Assembly (NCBI GenBank): GCA_034440635.1
Contig: JAOTON010001374.1
Location: 186,001 to 250,000, forward strand
Origin: Lepas anatifera
Lineage: Eukaryota; Arthropoda; Thecostraca; Lepadidae
Direction: 5' to 3'
DNA length: 64,000 nucleotides
Made by a program: the position numbers and the translations under genes. This document shows positions 33,395 to 44,854 of this stretch, in pieces. The notes beneath the pieces were generated by a model. It saw only the letters and a list, made by a program, of their open reading frames with translations, was not told the origin of the DNA and did no database searches. Position 1 is the stretch's first letter, and each line of letters opens with the position of its first letter.

Positions 33395-33862
33395 CATCCA
33401 CCTGGTAAGCGGCTGTGAGGCCAGTGTACAAAGTATGGCATTTTCGACGAGATCTCGTCGGCGCGAGTGCCCTTGGAGACAGGACCGAATGGTGCGAATT
33501 TTATCAACCTGGTGCGAATTTGCAAGGTTAGTGACACTTAAAATAAGCAAATAATGGCTGAATGGTTATTAAGACACAGGAGGGGCCTTATAAAAAGCCC
33601 TTAATTAACTGACTAATGATTTAGGTAGCATTGCATTGCAGGGGAAGGAATGGGTGCATTTTTCCCTGGTATGTGGCATATTGGTGCAAATTTTTGGAGG
33701 ATGGTGGTGCGAGAATTTTAGATGGCTGGTGAGACTCGTCTGGCCTGCTGCCATACTTTGCAGACTGGCTGTGGGGTAATCTCCAGTTCCGCTTATGCCT
33801 CCTTCCACTCCCTTGAGCCTGCTTCTAGCAGGAGTAGGCCTTTATCCTTGGGCCGTCATCAA
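33395..33862. other. Non-coding stretch
   Basis: No gene recognised. GCCTTATAAAAAGCCCTTAA at 33583 faintly resembles the LINE-1w terminus. Confidence 0.3.
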
Positions 33863-34140
33863 AGGCGGATCCAGGATTGCCGATCGGGGGCACCTTCCCG
33901 GGGGGGGCGAGGCACCATTCTTGACCGAGAAACCCTATCGGATGGGAGCAAAACCCTATCGGTGGGAGCCGACTTTCGCATCCTGGGGTGGAGGGTGGGG
34001 GGTGGGAAGCGAGATTTCAGGGGGCGTGGCCATTTCAGGGGGCGCCGAGGGTCAATGGCGGGGCGGGGGCACATACTCCCTTTGCCCCTGGATCTGCCTA
34101 TGGGGCAAATGCCCGCTTTGCTGTCCCCTTGGATCCGCCT
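33863..34140. mobile_element. GGCGGATCC-type MITE, 278 bp
   Basis: The ends are AGGCGGATCCA (33863-33873) and its complement TGGATCCGCCT (34130-34140). A second inverted end, CTGGATCTGCCTATG, lies 42 bases inside the right end. The body is G-rich with GGGGGCGTGGCCATTTCAGG, as also seen near 52720. Non-coding. Confidence 0.7.
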
Positions 34141-34642
34141 ATGGCTGTATTCCTTTTAGCCCGGGAAACTGACATCTTGAAATAATTCGGTAGATATACG
34201 CCTTTATTCGTTTCAAGCTGTCTGAAATTCCAGTTTGGATGTACGATGGAAAATGCGTTTCCAAACATAAGCGTCGCCACCGGCAAAAAAGTTGGGGGGT
34301 TGCAGCAAACTTTAACCTGATCCTGACTACAAACTTTACTCCTTGGGACCAAAAACTCCTCGAATTTGGGCTCCTCACTGCCTTCTGCAGCGGCTGGTTA
34401 TAAGCCACTGCCACATACCAGGCATAAAACACGTATAATTCACCGCTTACCATGCTATTCCCGGGCCCATTAACGTTGTTTACCTTTCGGAGTCCCTCTT
34501 TCGCGGCCATCTTGGATGGCACACTAGCGCCTCTGGTGAGCGTGACCGGGGTCAATAGCTGAATTCAAAATAAACGCAATGACTACCGGCAGCGCTGACT
34601 CGCGGTACCATTAGATAATTAAAGTTCAGTGTAAGCGCCCGT
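34141..34642. other. Non-coding stretch before LINE-1w
   Basis: No gene recognised; it may include the LINE-1w 5' UTR, whose start I cannot place. Confidence 0.3.
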
Positions 34643-35029
34643 TTGCAGCCCTGTTGGCAAAGTATCAGTCGTATTGTTGAGAGCGCCGAGGACGGGATCA
34701 ATGTGTACTGTCGGTTTGTACTCCTGCCGCTAGACGGCTGGCGGCCCGTGGTAAACTTGGGTCAGGCCACTGAAACAGCACCGGCCACCCGCACTTGCGG
34801 GTCCCAAACCGACCTCATAGGTCATTATATGCAGTTTCAGTTTTCAAGTGACTTTGAAACGTCAGACGACAAAAGTCAGTCTGACAACGAGCTGTCCGGG
34901 ACAGAGACCGTCTCTGACACCAGCAGTGCTTCAGAGACGAGCTCTGCAAAAACTGTTATAAACACTTCCAGAGCTCCCCTCCTGGAAACCCCCAGCCCCG
35001 GCTCCTCCAGCCCCGGCAGCTCACCGTAG
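34643..35029 (+). pseudogene. LINE-1w ORF1-like remnant
   Basis: A 128-codon frame. Its second half is acidic and serine/threonine-rich (SSDFETSDDKSQSDNELSGT) and ends in PSPGSSSPGSSP. No zinc knuckle was seen. It lies 120 bp before the ORF2 ATG, so it may be the C-terminal part of a broken ORF1 or a 5' UTR frame. Confidence 0.35.
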
Positions 35030-35152
35030 CGAGGAAAATTAGCTTTTCCAGACACTCCACCCCAGTTTCTCCTGCTAGCGATAGAGCAGCAGCAGGTGCT
35101 CGTATAACCTTCGCAAACGTAGATCCCCTAATCACAAACGTTAAAAACCACC

Positions 35153-36320
35153 ATGGGTTCAATTCTGCAATGGAATACAAATGGCCTTATCGGGAAATTC
35201 CCGCTTTTTTCATCAATATTTGCTGAGAAAAAACCGGCACTAGCAGCATTACAAGAGGCCCACTTTTCTGACAAAGATAACGATAAATACAAAATTTCGG
35301 GTTACTCTTGGTATCGCCATAACGTAAACGCTGCTGTCCGTAAGGGAGGCACAGCCATCCTAATAGAAAATAGCATCCCACACAGTCACGTGCCTTTGGT
35401 AACATCACTAGACTGTGTAGCTATTAGTTTGAAAATACAACACGTCCAATTGACGGTTGTTTCAATATACATATCCCTTGCGACCCTGATCCAACGGATC
35501 AGGACCTCGCACAATTATTTAATCAAATAAACGGGCCTTTGTTATTACTTGGAGACTTGAATGGTCACCACCCATCCTGGGGCAGCGCCACGCCAAATCG
35601 TAGAGGTGAAATTATATATGACGCAATAGGTTCTCAAAATTTAGTTATCCTAAATAACGGCGCACCAACCCGCCAAGCAACGCAAAGCGGACATTTAGAC
35701 ACAGCCATTGATATTTCGTGCTGCACGCCTAGAATTGCGTCACTGTTTACCTGGGATGTCGAAGACAACCCAGGCATGAGCGATCACCTCCCAATCAAAA
35801 TCAATGTCCCCAAGGAGCACTCGACCGCGTTGATCTGTATACCCCTTCCTGGAATCTAAAACGAGCGGACTGGACAAAATTTGAGGCAGAGGTCGACCTC
35901 ACTCTGGTCACCGAAGGTGACCCACACTCGGCAGATATTGAATTAATACTAAGAGCCATAAGCTCAGCAGCACAAGTAGCAATACCAAAACCAGAGGACC
36001 CCGAAGGAAAACGGAGCCCCATGGTGGAACGCAGAGACGGCACACGCCAAAGCTCAAATGATTAGAGCCCGCAAGGCATATGAGAGGAGGGCACACAGCC
36101 CTACTCGATCCGCACTTCGGGCAGCAAAAGAACACTTTCGAAACACGTGCAAGCGGGTTCAAAAGGACAGTTTCAACTCTTTTGCCTCCAAATTCAACCG
36201 CTTCACTCCCACCACCCAAGTCTGGAATACCATTAGAGCTTTCCTGCGAAGCGACCACCCCGTGGACCTTTCCTCAACTAAAAATAGCTGGCAAACCCAT
36301 CACCGAACCTAAGGAAGTCA
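35153..36320 (+). pseudogene. LINE-1w ORF2 endonuclease, frameshifted
   Basis: The start MGSILQWNTNGL has a good ATG context (ACCATGG). QEAHFS, then after a shift near 35480 LLLGDLNGHHPSWGS and NPGMSDHLPI give the APE-like catalytic motifs (QE, GDxN, SDH). Further shifts occur at about 35840 and 36010. Downstream segments up to NRFTPTTQVWNTIRAFLRS match the linker of I-type ORF2 proteins. Confidence 0.85.
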
Positions 36321-36321
36321 T

Positions 36322-36524
36322 GGAAGTCCGGGTTGGCGGCATCGCACACCTAAAGTCGGAGCTGACGGTCCTGGCGGCGCTTCATGATTCGAAAACTGTC
36401 CTCAAACTCGAAAGGCGCCTTCGATTTAAGCACTATTGTGCTTTTGCGCCAATCGAGGATGTTCCATGGCTTGTTTGTTTTGACACAAGATGAAATACAC
36501 GTATGTATGTATGTATGTATGTAT
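36322..36524 (+). mobile_element. Small retroposon-like insertion with (GTAT)n tail
   Basis: The LINE-1w linker sequence breaks after CCTAAGGAAGTCA and resumes at GGATAAATTTGCTGATCA. The intervening 200 bp is unrelated to LINE ORF2 and ends in a (GTAT)n run (36500-36523), as expected for a short retroposon or a LINE 3' end. No clear target duplication. Confidence 0.5.
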
Positions 36525-36639
36525 GGATAAATTTGCTGATCATTACGCCAGTGTCGCAGCTAATAACTCATACAGCCAGCGCTCAAAGACCAGGCAGAAT
36601 GGTGCAAAAAGCACACATTCATCAATTATGGTAATCAAG

Positions 36640-38110
36640 AGTATTATAATGTACCATTTACAATGACCGAGCTAAATTACGCCATTAGCAAGTGTGGAAA
36701 CACTGCAGTGGGCCCTGACGAAATTCACTACTCTTTCTTCAGGCACCTCGCCAAACAGCACTAAAGTACCTGCTTTGGCCATTAACAACATGTTTTTAGC
36801 GACTCTTTCCCCACATCGTGGCGAGAGAGTATTATAATTCCCCTTCCAAAACCTGGCAAAGAAAAACAGACCCAAAGGTTATCGCCAATTTCGCTTACTA
36901 GCTGTGCTAGCAAGCTTGTCGAGCGCATGGTAAACGTTAGACTTCACGAGATCCTCGAAAAGAAGCTTGATGCTATGCAATCAGGCTTCCGGCGCGGGCG
37001 AGCCACCACTGACAATTTGGTGAAACTAGTCAGTGACGTCCAAAATGGCTTTTACAAAAGCAAGTAACAATAGCTGCATTCTTAGACATTAAATCGGCGT
37101 TCGATCGCGTACAAAAAGACGCCCTGTTGTTTAAATTAAGCAAGCTAGGAATTCGTGGCCACCTTGCAAAATTCATTGAAAACTTTCTCAAGGCCCGAAA
37201 ATTTAAAGTCCGTTGTGGCACCACATTCTCCTACCTGGCAACCCAGGACCAAGGCACACCCCAGGGTAGCGTTCTGTCCCCCACCCTCTTTTAGTAATGA
37301 TCAATGATCTCTTCGCCAAAAAGCTACCGCCTGGAATAAATTATCCTCTTTGCGGACGATGTCGCCATTTGGAAAACCACTGCAATCGATACCAGGCGGT
37401 ATAACGAACCAGAATTCCAACACGCAACTACGCAGTTGCAGGACAGCTTAAACGACATCGATAATTGGTGTAGCTTAATGGGTCTATCACCTCGGCGGAA
37501 AAAATCATCAGTCGTTGTCTTTGCCAGAGCGCATTCCAGACACGACCCTCCACGGCTCCAAATCTCGGGTAAACCTATTGAATGCACCAATAGCTTCAAA
37601 TTCTTGGGCGTCACCCTAGATTCCCGATTGAGTTTCAATGAGCACATCACCAAAGTCGTCTCTAGCTGTCAAAAGCGAGTCAACATTCTCCGCATGCTCG
37701 GCGGCACAGAGTATGGCGGGGATCGAAAGACCCTGCTTATGCTCTACAAGTCCCTGATTCGGTCCATTCTCGAATATAATTCGTTCGTTTTTGACTCGAC
37801 GAACAAGACCAATAAATTAAAGCTAGAGCGAGTCCAAAACGCCAGTATCCGGGCAGCCACAGGCGCGCTCAGAGAATCCCCCATCACCAGCCTGCTAACT
37901 GATAGCGGGCTGTGCCCACTACAGACAAGACGCGACGCCCAGCTTATTTCTTACTACATCAAGGTTCAATCCACCGAAAATCACCCGGCAAAACAATGTT
38001 TTGCCCATCCCAGACGAGCAAATAAAGCCACTCTACAGAAGTGGCCCCCATTTAAGCACAGAGTAGCGAAAACCCTGGAAAGCCTAAATCTTGCACGCCA
38101 GCGACAATAG
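36640..38110 (+). pseudogene. LINE-1w reverse transcriptase, frameshifted
   Basis: Recognisable blocks in several frames: NTAVGPDEIHYSFFRHL, SWRESIIIPLPKPGKEK, SPISLTSCASKLVERMVNVR, DAMQSGFRRGRATTDNLV, TPQGSVLSP and the catalytic LFADDVAIW near 37345-37371. From 37436 a clean 224-codon frame covers the thumb (FLGVTLDSRLSFNEHI, RSILEYNSFVFDS) to the linker. Missing bases at about 37060-37110 and 37290 break the frame. Confidence 0.85.
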
Positions 38111-38189
38111 GCAAACCCCCACTCTCCCGCTTCTGGACTCGAAAGAGCCCAAAGTGGAATTTCTTTTCACTTCCCGTAAAACGGACTTC

Positions 38190-39051
38190 TCAGAGGAAGA
38201 AGTCTCCCAAAATTCCTAGAGTTCCGATCTTGTAACGCGGACAAGACCTTTATATTTACAGACGGCTCCAAAATAGGCGAAAAAGTAGGCCTTGGCATCT
38301 GGGGACAAAATATTTGCCTTCAGAAAAGACTTCCGGACAACTGCTCCATCTTCACAGCCGAGGCTGTTGCCATCCTAAATGCATTAGCCATAATCAGAAC
38401 CCAAAATATCAACTCAGCCGTCATCTGTTCAGACTCTAAATCTGTCCTGCAGGCCATCAGTAACGTAGTCAACCCCAGCCACCACGTTATAGCAGACATT
38501 CAGAAAGGTATCGATGATACCCCTGATGTCTCTTTCTTTGGATCCCGGGCCACTGCAAAATTCAAGGAAATGAAAAGGCCGATGAGCAGGCAAAAAGTCC
38601 CTAGAACTTGAGAGATCGCACCCTTAACGTGGTCTGGAGACGATAGCAAGCTCTCCTCCAGGACACCATCCGGAAGCAAATTCAAAATGACTGGACTACA
38701 AACCACAGCGCCCACCTATTCTATATCAAGCCTAACATCGGCTACTGGCCCAGTTCAAACCAAAAGAGTCGCCGGCGCAAGGTTATTCTAACCAGACTCA
38801 GAAATGGACACACAAAATTAAATGCCTATTGGAACGCGGGTACCTGTGGTACCTGCGACGCAATGGAGAATCCCTATCACATTCTCATCGATTGTCCCCA
38901 GCACAATACCCATCGGCAACCCATGCTAGATTACTGCCGAATCCAAAACATCCCTGTAGACCTAAAAACTCTGCTCGGGAACGACCATCCTGAGCTACTC
39001 GAAAAGTCTTTACATTCCTAAAGGACTCTGGGCTAGAGAAGTTTCTATAAA
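38190..39051 (+). pseudogene. LINE-1w RNase H and C-terminal region
   Basis: FIFTDGSKIGEKVGLGIWG, FTAEAVAILNALA and VICSDSKSVLQAI give the RNase H D, E, D residues. The last block (GNEKADEQ) is reached only after a shift near 38550. A C-terminal CGTCDAMENPYHILIDCP motif follows, ending at the stop near 39050; the minus copy at 26339-26527 encodes the same segment. Confidence 0.8.
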
Positions 39052-39842
39052 TCACCCCTCCCAGTTATATGATGGAGGGTGCATGGTGCCCCAAAGTAGG
39101 ACTTGCCTATTTTCCAATCATAGATGACCCACTGCGAAATTTAAGCAATAGTTTTGTAACCTTTAAATGGTTCATTGTAGGCTAAGGATAGGTTATGTTA
39201 GGCTAACTTTGAAATCAGGTTAGGTTAGATAGGTTAGATTTCTTCACCGCAGTGATACCTTTCACTGCGGGTCTATACTAACCACACCTATACTCTCACT
39301 AACAATCTAACTATCCTCTCACACTTCTTTCTTGCGGCGGCTGCCCAGCCGAAGAGGGAGCTGCAACTTCACCTCCGGGTTGCAGGGTAAATTGCGGCAC
39401 CCTGGCCAGGTGTTTAGCGCACTTTCTAAAATACGAAATTATTGAGTTAACGGAGGTTTTCGAGTAACGTATACAAGCGGACATCAATAGCTGACACACA
39501 AAATTCTAAATTCTAAATTCCAAATTCTAAATTCTAAATTCTAAATTTCAAACTCTAAATTTCAAACTCTAAATTTATAAGGTCTTCAACCACAGAAATA
39601 ACCTTCGCACTCTGCGGGTCTAAACTTATTAAAGACCTCCTTGGCATGGCTATGCCATTGCCACGACGTCCATTTGCAAGCTAAAACATCTTGCAACCCA
39701 TTACTTGAAATAACTCCCATTGCTTTAACAGACTAACGTAGCTTGCCCTCACACTAAATTCTAAAATTCTCCCACACACTCCTTTAGAGGCGGGCAAAGG
39801 TGCCATCACAGAACGCCTAATAAAAGCCATAAGTGAGTAAGT

Positions 39843-40170
39843 CAGGCCACTGACGTCACGTGACGTGAGCCTAGTGCTGAGGTTTAATAATTGCTTAGCA
39901 TTTGGAATAGGCGTGATTTGCTCCGTTTCGTAGAATATTCTAGATAGGCGGTTCTTGAGTCGTGAAAGGTCTGAGGCTTCAGTAGGAGGTGCGATGATTT
40001 CGATAGTGCGTATTGTGTGTAGGGACTTTGACTGACGTCATGCCAATTGCTGCGGGCGCTATGTGGCGACCTGGGTCGGCTGTCGAGGGGCTTTGGTCTT
40101 TTCGCTGACGGAGGCTGTGGTGACAAGATGTGCGTAGAGCCCGGCTGGCCTCCGTAAGTAGTTTATGGCA
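39843..40170. other. Non-coding gap between two LINEs
   Basis: No gene or repeat recognised between the tails of LINE-1w and LINE-2w. Confidence 0.4.
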
Positions 40171-40444
40171 CGCTCATCATCATCATCATCATCATTGGGG
40201 TTTTCGGGCGCGCCGACAGCCAAGGTCACATGGCGCCCATAACATCGCGAACAAACACTCCGGGAGGCTCAAGCAGGGAAAAACACACACAACAACGTAG
40301 TCCTCCTAAAACATGTTAAACATGTGATCCATCCACCAACGTCTGGCTAATCAGTAGATAAAAGGGAGAAAAAAACTCCTCTTGGTCACTTGAATAGACA
40401 GCTACATCAATGAGGTTACTTCATAAAACTGTACAGACACCCAG

Positions 40445-41366
40445 CTACGTAGGAGAGTATATCACCTTAAAATTTACTGCTCTCAGATACATTTCTATAT
40501 CTGAACAATTAACAGAGGGGGATTCCCCCAGAAGCGACTCTAGCGACGGTGAGCCGGGCAAATAGCGCCTCCTCTCCAGCTCAAAGTCACGGCACTCCAC
40601 CAGTACGTGCTTCACCGTCAGCCTATCGCCGCATCGCGGACATTCCGGCGGGCGGTTGCCAGTCAAGAGATAAGAGTGCGTGGAGTACGTGTGCCCTATT
40701 CTTAGTCTAGAGATAACAACCTCGTCCCTTCTGTTGCCTGCATTGGCAGATGACCACGGTCCTATCCGGGGCTTCAGCTCCCTCAGCTTGCCACCCTTGG
40801 GGTCCGCGTCCCATCGTTGCTGCCAGATTCCGGAGAGGTAGCTCCTAACACACGGGAACATATCAAAGTACGGAACACGGATTCCACGGGAAGGCTCGCT
40901 GCTCGCTGCTTCTTTAGCTGCCCCATCGGCCAGTTCGTTTCCCTTGATGCCACTGTGACTAGGTACCCACGCAAGAGTCACGGACTTCCCTCGACTCACA
41001 GCCTGGTGTATCTTGTGTCTGATGAGAGGTAAAAGATATGAGTTTGATGCGTTGTACGTAAGTGATTGGAGTGATTGTAATGACGAAAGAGAATCACTGA
41101 AAATTACAAATCGGTTGGTTCTCGACCGCAGAACCTGATCCAAGCACCGAAAGATGGCGTATAATTCCGCTGTGAACACTGAGGCAGCCCGTGGGAGTGA
41201 ATATCGTCGCTGAATATTGCTACCTACAAACGCGCATCCCGCACCAATAACACACTTCGATCCATCCGTATAGAAGGCTGCATGATTTGGAAACCTGGAC
41301 GAGCAGTATTCCAGAAAGGTTTGACGCACGGCTTCCGGCATCAGGCCCTTAGTCAGCTCTAGTAGC
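40445..41366 (-). CDS. LINE-2w ORF2, RNase H and C-terminus
   Basis: Begins LELTKGLMPEAVRQTFLEYC at the insertion border (an internal ATG at 41398 precedes it inside the insertion). AAFYTDGSKCVIGAGCAF, FTAELYAIFRCLD, FVIFSDSLSSL and SGIKGNELADGAAK supply all four RNase H acidic residues. A C-terminal CPRCGDRLTVKHVLVECRDF finger follows, and the frame runs to a natural stop. It is in the same frame as the RT part. Confidence 0.9.
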
Positions 41367-41591
41367 AGTGGCGGATGGGGGCAAAAGGATTGCCCCAAGG
41401 AGCTCGGGGCAAACTATGTTTTAAGTGCCTTTTTCGATTTTAGTTGTAGAAATTTTGGTGCTTACTCTCACTTAACGATTGAGTTGTGTAATTTGGGGCT
41501 TGGTTGGAAATGTATGTGGGTTTTGGGTTTTTTTTGTTTTGTTCGTTAAATCCCAGTTTGTGGATTTTCTGTTTTTTTTGTTTGTTTGGTT
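41367..41591. mobile_element. 225-bp insertion in LINE-2w ORF2
   Basis: TCTAGTAGC occurs on both sides (41358-41366 and 41592-41600). The left end reads AGTGGCGGATGGGGGC, resembling the AGTGGCGGATCCAGG word at 51793 and 63640; the right part is T-rich. No inverted ends were seen. Taking out insertion plus one duplicate (234 bp, 78 codons) joins RT and RNase H in one frame. Confidence 0.85.
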
Positions 41592-41600
41592 TCTAGTAGC

Positions 41601-43063
41601 CGTGTATCAACCTCGACCTTGGACGTCCGCCACGGCTCGGCAGCTGGCAGCTGCGCGGTTTCGACACTTTCATGATTGATGTCAGCCTCGCTCAGCCATG
41701 CACGGATTCTAATTCCAGGGTGTCGAGCAGATGTGCGAGAACCATTGTCAATTCGCCTCAGTCTACTGTTGTCAAAAAAAGTGTCATATGTAGGATGGTC
41801 GGAGTCCTGTTTAAGCTTCAACGCATATCGCATGGCAACATATCTCCGTCGCAAAGCAAGTGGCATCTCGTGTATATCCACGTGCAGGCTTGAAACAGGT
41901 GAGGTACGAAAAGCACCGGTTATAATTCGAAGGGCCTGGTTTTGGACAGTGTCCAACATTCTTTTGGATGTTTCTGTCGCAGAGTCATATACCACACTTC
42001 CATATTCTAGTTTTGATCTTATTAAGGATCTGTACAATGTTAAGAATGTTTTTCCATCCGAGCCGTATGTCATGCGGGTTAAGACCTTAAGAATATTCAG
42101 GCAACTAAAACAGCTCTCTCTAAGCTTTCTGAAGTGAGCGGCGTATGTTAGTCTGCGGTCAAGTATTAATCCTAGGAAGCGTGTCTGGTCCACTACTTCT
42201 ATCTCATGGCCCGCGATGTTCAGAATAGGATGTTCACATACCCTCCGTCGGGTGCAAAAATGCATGCATTTGGTTTTAGAGGTTGAAAAGCGTAGACCAT
42301 TTATTTCACTCCACCGCTGCAGTCTGTCGAGGCAAAGCTGCAGTTGCCTTTGGGCTGTGGTGGTCGAAGACGTTGTTACCCATATGGTAAAGTCATCTAC
42401 GAACATGGCACGGGAGACATTGGGCGGTAAGGTATCGCCTATGTCATTAATCATGACGGCGAACAGGGCCACAGATAAAACGCTACCCTGTGCCGTGCCG
42501 TTCTCCTGTGTGTGCTCCTCGGACAAAGAATTTCCAATTCGAAATCTGAAACGCCTGTCCCTCAGGAAATTGAACAGAAACCAACCAAGGCGACCTCGCA
42601 CTCCCATGTCAAAAAGCTTTTTTAGGATGCCATGCCTCCAAGTCAAGTCATAAGCGCGCTCTACGTCAAAAAACACTGCGATTGTGTGCTGTTTGTTTAT
42701 AAAACCTTCCCTAACGGCTGCGTCGAGTGCGATAAGGTGGTCGAGTGTGCTTCTGCCTCGGCGAAAACCACATTGTGCGTTAGATAAAAGACCATTGCTT
42801 TCAAGAAACCACATCAGGCGTGTATTAATCATCCTCTCAAACAGTTTGCAGACACTAGAGGTCAGCGAGATAGGCCGGAAGTCCTCAGGCGAGTCTCCTG
42901 GTTTCCCCGGCTTCTGGATAGGGACAACAATCGATTTCCGCCACTGCTCCGGAAAGTCGTTGTTTTCCCACATGCCATTGAAAATGTCAAGGAGTGATGA
43001 GATAGATTGTGCAGGAAGATGTAAGAGCATTTGATTGGTAATTTGATCACTGCCAGGCGCCAC
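41601..43063 (-). CDS. LINE-2w ORF2, reverse transcriptase
   Basis: Continues after the frameshift from VAPGSDQITNQMLLHL. It has EQWRKSIVVPIQKPGKPGDS, EDFRPISLTSSVCKLFERMI, NAQCGFRRGRSTLDHLIALD, TAQGSVLSVALFAVMINDIG and the catalytic FVDDFTIW. The thumb and linker (SLIRSKLEYGSVVYDSATET) run to EVDTRLLE. The frame then enters a foreign insertion and stops at 41546. RT primes on nicked target DNA in these elements. Confidence 0.9.
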
Positions 43064-44412
43064 ACTCTTGAGGTTTTTAGTGCCTCTTCCATCTCTTCAA
43101 TGGAGAAAATGACATTGTAGGAGGCTGAGTTGTCGTTCCCGAAATTTATTGGAAAGCGCTCTTGGATTTGTCGGTGTCTTAGAAAATGTTGGCTTTGAGA
43201 GGAGTTGCTACAGCGGTCTCGGAAGGCCTTTGCCATGAGGTCAGCTACGTTTTTTGGGTCCGTGATTTTTGCTCCGTTCGAACTGAGGACAGGTGTGGGT
43301 GTAGATCGCCGCTTGCCCTGGATACTCTGGACGCGGCTCCAGACCTGTGCAGATGGTGTGAAACGGTTTACGGTGCTGACATAATTAACCCACCATCTTC
43401 TTTTCGAGTTAAGTACAGTGCGTCGAGCCAAAGCTCTCGCACGCCTGTATCTGACGAGATTTCTATTTGTAGTGTGTTTGTTGAAAATCCGGAAAAACCG
43501 CTTCCGTTTTAAGATTGCAGCTTTACATTCCATAGACCACCAGGGCACTGGGGTGTGCTTTGGCCGCCCACGAGTGGTAGGAATAGAACATTTTGCGGCT
43601 GTTAAAATCATTCTGTTGAATTCTTCAATGGCTTCAGTAGCCGAGGCCTCCGGGGGAGGAGTCACCGTACCGCATGCAGCCTCAAAGCCCACCCAGTTTG
43701 CTCGCTTGTGGTTCCATCTTGGAATCGTGGATGCCGGTGCACCTCGCAGGGTCAGGTTGGTGAGAATAGGAAAATGGTCGCTACCGTAGGGCTCGTCAAG
43801 AACACTCCAATGAAGCTGGGTGAGGAGAGAGGGAGAACAGATAGAAAGGTCAATGGAGGAGAGGGCGCCAGAGGGTAAAGTTATATGAGTGGCTCTGCCT
43901 GAGTTTAAAAGACAGAGAGAGTTTAGATGGAGGAAGCGCTCGAGGGTACGGCCCCGGGGACAGGTGCGGTCGGTAGCTCCCCCCCAAGCAGCATTATGAG
44001 CGTTGAAGTCGCCCAATAGCACAACAGGGGTGGGAAGCTGATCATAAATATTGTTGAGAGATGATATATCAATAATGCCACCTGGTGGTAGGTATATGGA
44101 ACAAACTGTTAGTTTTGTTCGGCCGAGATCAACCCGGGCGGCAACTGCTTGTAATGAGGTGTTTAATGGAATACTATAGCAGGGGGCGGAGTGGTGTACC
44201 GCCACTAGTACTCCTCCGTATGCAATTGTTGTACTGAAAACTTCTTTTCTAAAGGTGTTATAGTTCTTGATATTTATACTTGAGTTAGGAGAAAGTTTTG
44301 TTTCTTGTAGGCATATTATTACTGGTTTATATTCCGCCAGCATATATTGGAAATCTGAGAAATTTGCACGGACGCCTCGGCAATTCCATTGCATTATTGT
44401 GTTTGCGTTCAT
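43064..44412 (-). CDS. LINE-2w ORF2, endonuclease and linker
   Basis: Starts MNANTIMQWNCRGVRANFSD. APE-type endonuclease motifs are intact: QWNCRG, CLQETKLSP, LLGDFNAHNAAWGG, LSSIDLSICS and GSDHFPI. The linker runs through FTPSAQVWSRVQSI to IEEMEEALKTSR. The frame then runs on to 42862 in a meaningless register because one base is missing or extra near 43065; RT continues in the neighbouring frame. Confidence 0.88.
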
Positions 44413-44466
44413 TGTGTATTATTTATGGAAGCGGTCTTTTCTGGTTAGTGGGAAGGCTTAAAGACC

Positions 44467-44854
44467 CTACCTCCAGTGGCTGATAGTCACCCCTTGGCCC
44501 CTTTTGACCGTTCCAGGGGTGGGCCCAGCGTGTTTTGGGCGTGAGTGGCTTCCTCCTCTGGAGGTCTCCAGGGAGGATCCACGCGCTCTGGATGTCTGGG
44601 GCTGATCCGGAGGGGTACCAGTAGCCGGGCGCTTAGTGGGCGATCGCCCCCGCGCTACCGGCTCGAAGTTTCTACGCACAGCCGCCACTGATGGTGTCGG
44701 GTTTGGCGGCTGCGAGGCTGGTGTGGTCGGGGAGGCTGCAAGAGCATCACCCGTAGGAGGTACGATAGGGGACGGTGGGCGGCGCCTCCCCGTGGGAGAG
44801 TGTTTGCCCCCTCTTCCCACAACTGTCCACCCCTCAGCATCAATAATTAATTTT
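44467..44854 (-). pseudogene. LINE-2w ORF1 C-terminal part
   Basis: Downstream of the SINE, the frame encodes LIIDAEGWTVVGRGGKHSPT and a proline/serine/arginine-rich tail ending GVTISHWR. This disordered basic tail resembles the C-termini of I-type ORF1 proteins. It ends 50 bp before the ORF2 start. Confidence 0.5.

Larger units (their letters stand above)
34643..39842 (+). mobile_element. LINE-1w, long but broken copy (I-superfamily-like)
   Basis: Order of parts: an ORF1-like acidic/serine-rich frame, APE-type endonuclease, RT, RNase H, a C-terminal cysteine/histidine segment, and a roughly 800-bp 3' region ending in TAAGTGAGTAAGT. ORF2 is cut by several frameshifts and stops. The 3' region is shared with 25558-26588 (minus) and contains TTAGGTTAG words. 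The RNase H places it with I/R1/ingi-like lineages, not CR1 or L1. Confidence 0.85.

Noticed and set aside
39180..39240. TTAGGTTAG-like words suggesting arthropod telomere repeats (also near 26140)
   Set aside because: Short, imperfect and shared by both LINE-1w copies, so they belong to that element's 3' region.
41546..41600. RT C-terminus ETKQTKKTENPQTGI
   Set aside because: This is translation of the 225-bp insertion, not LINE-2w protein.
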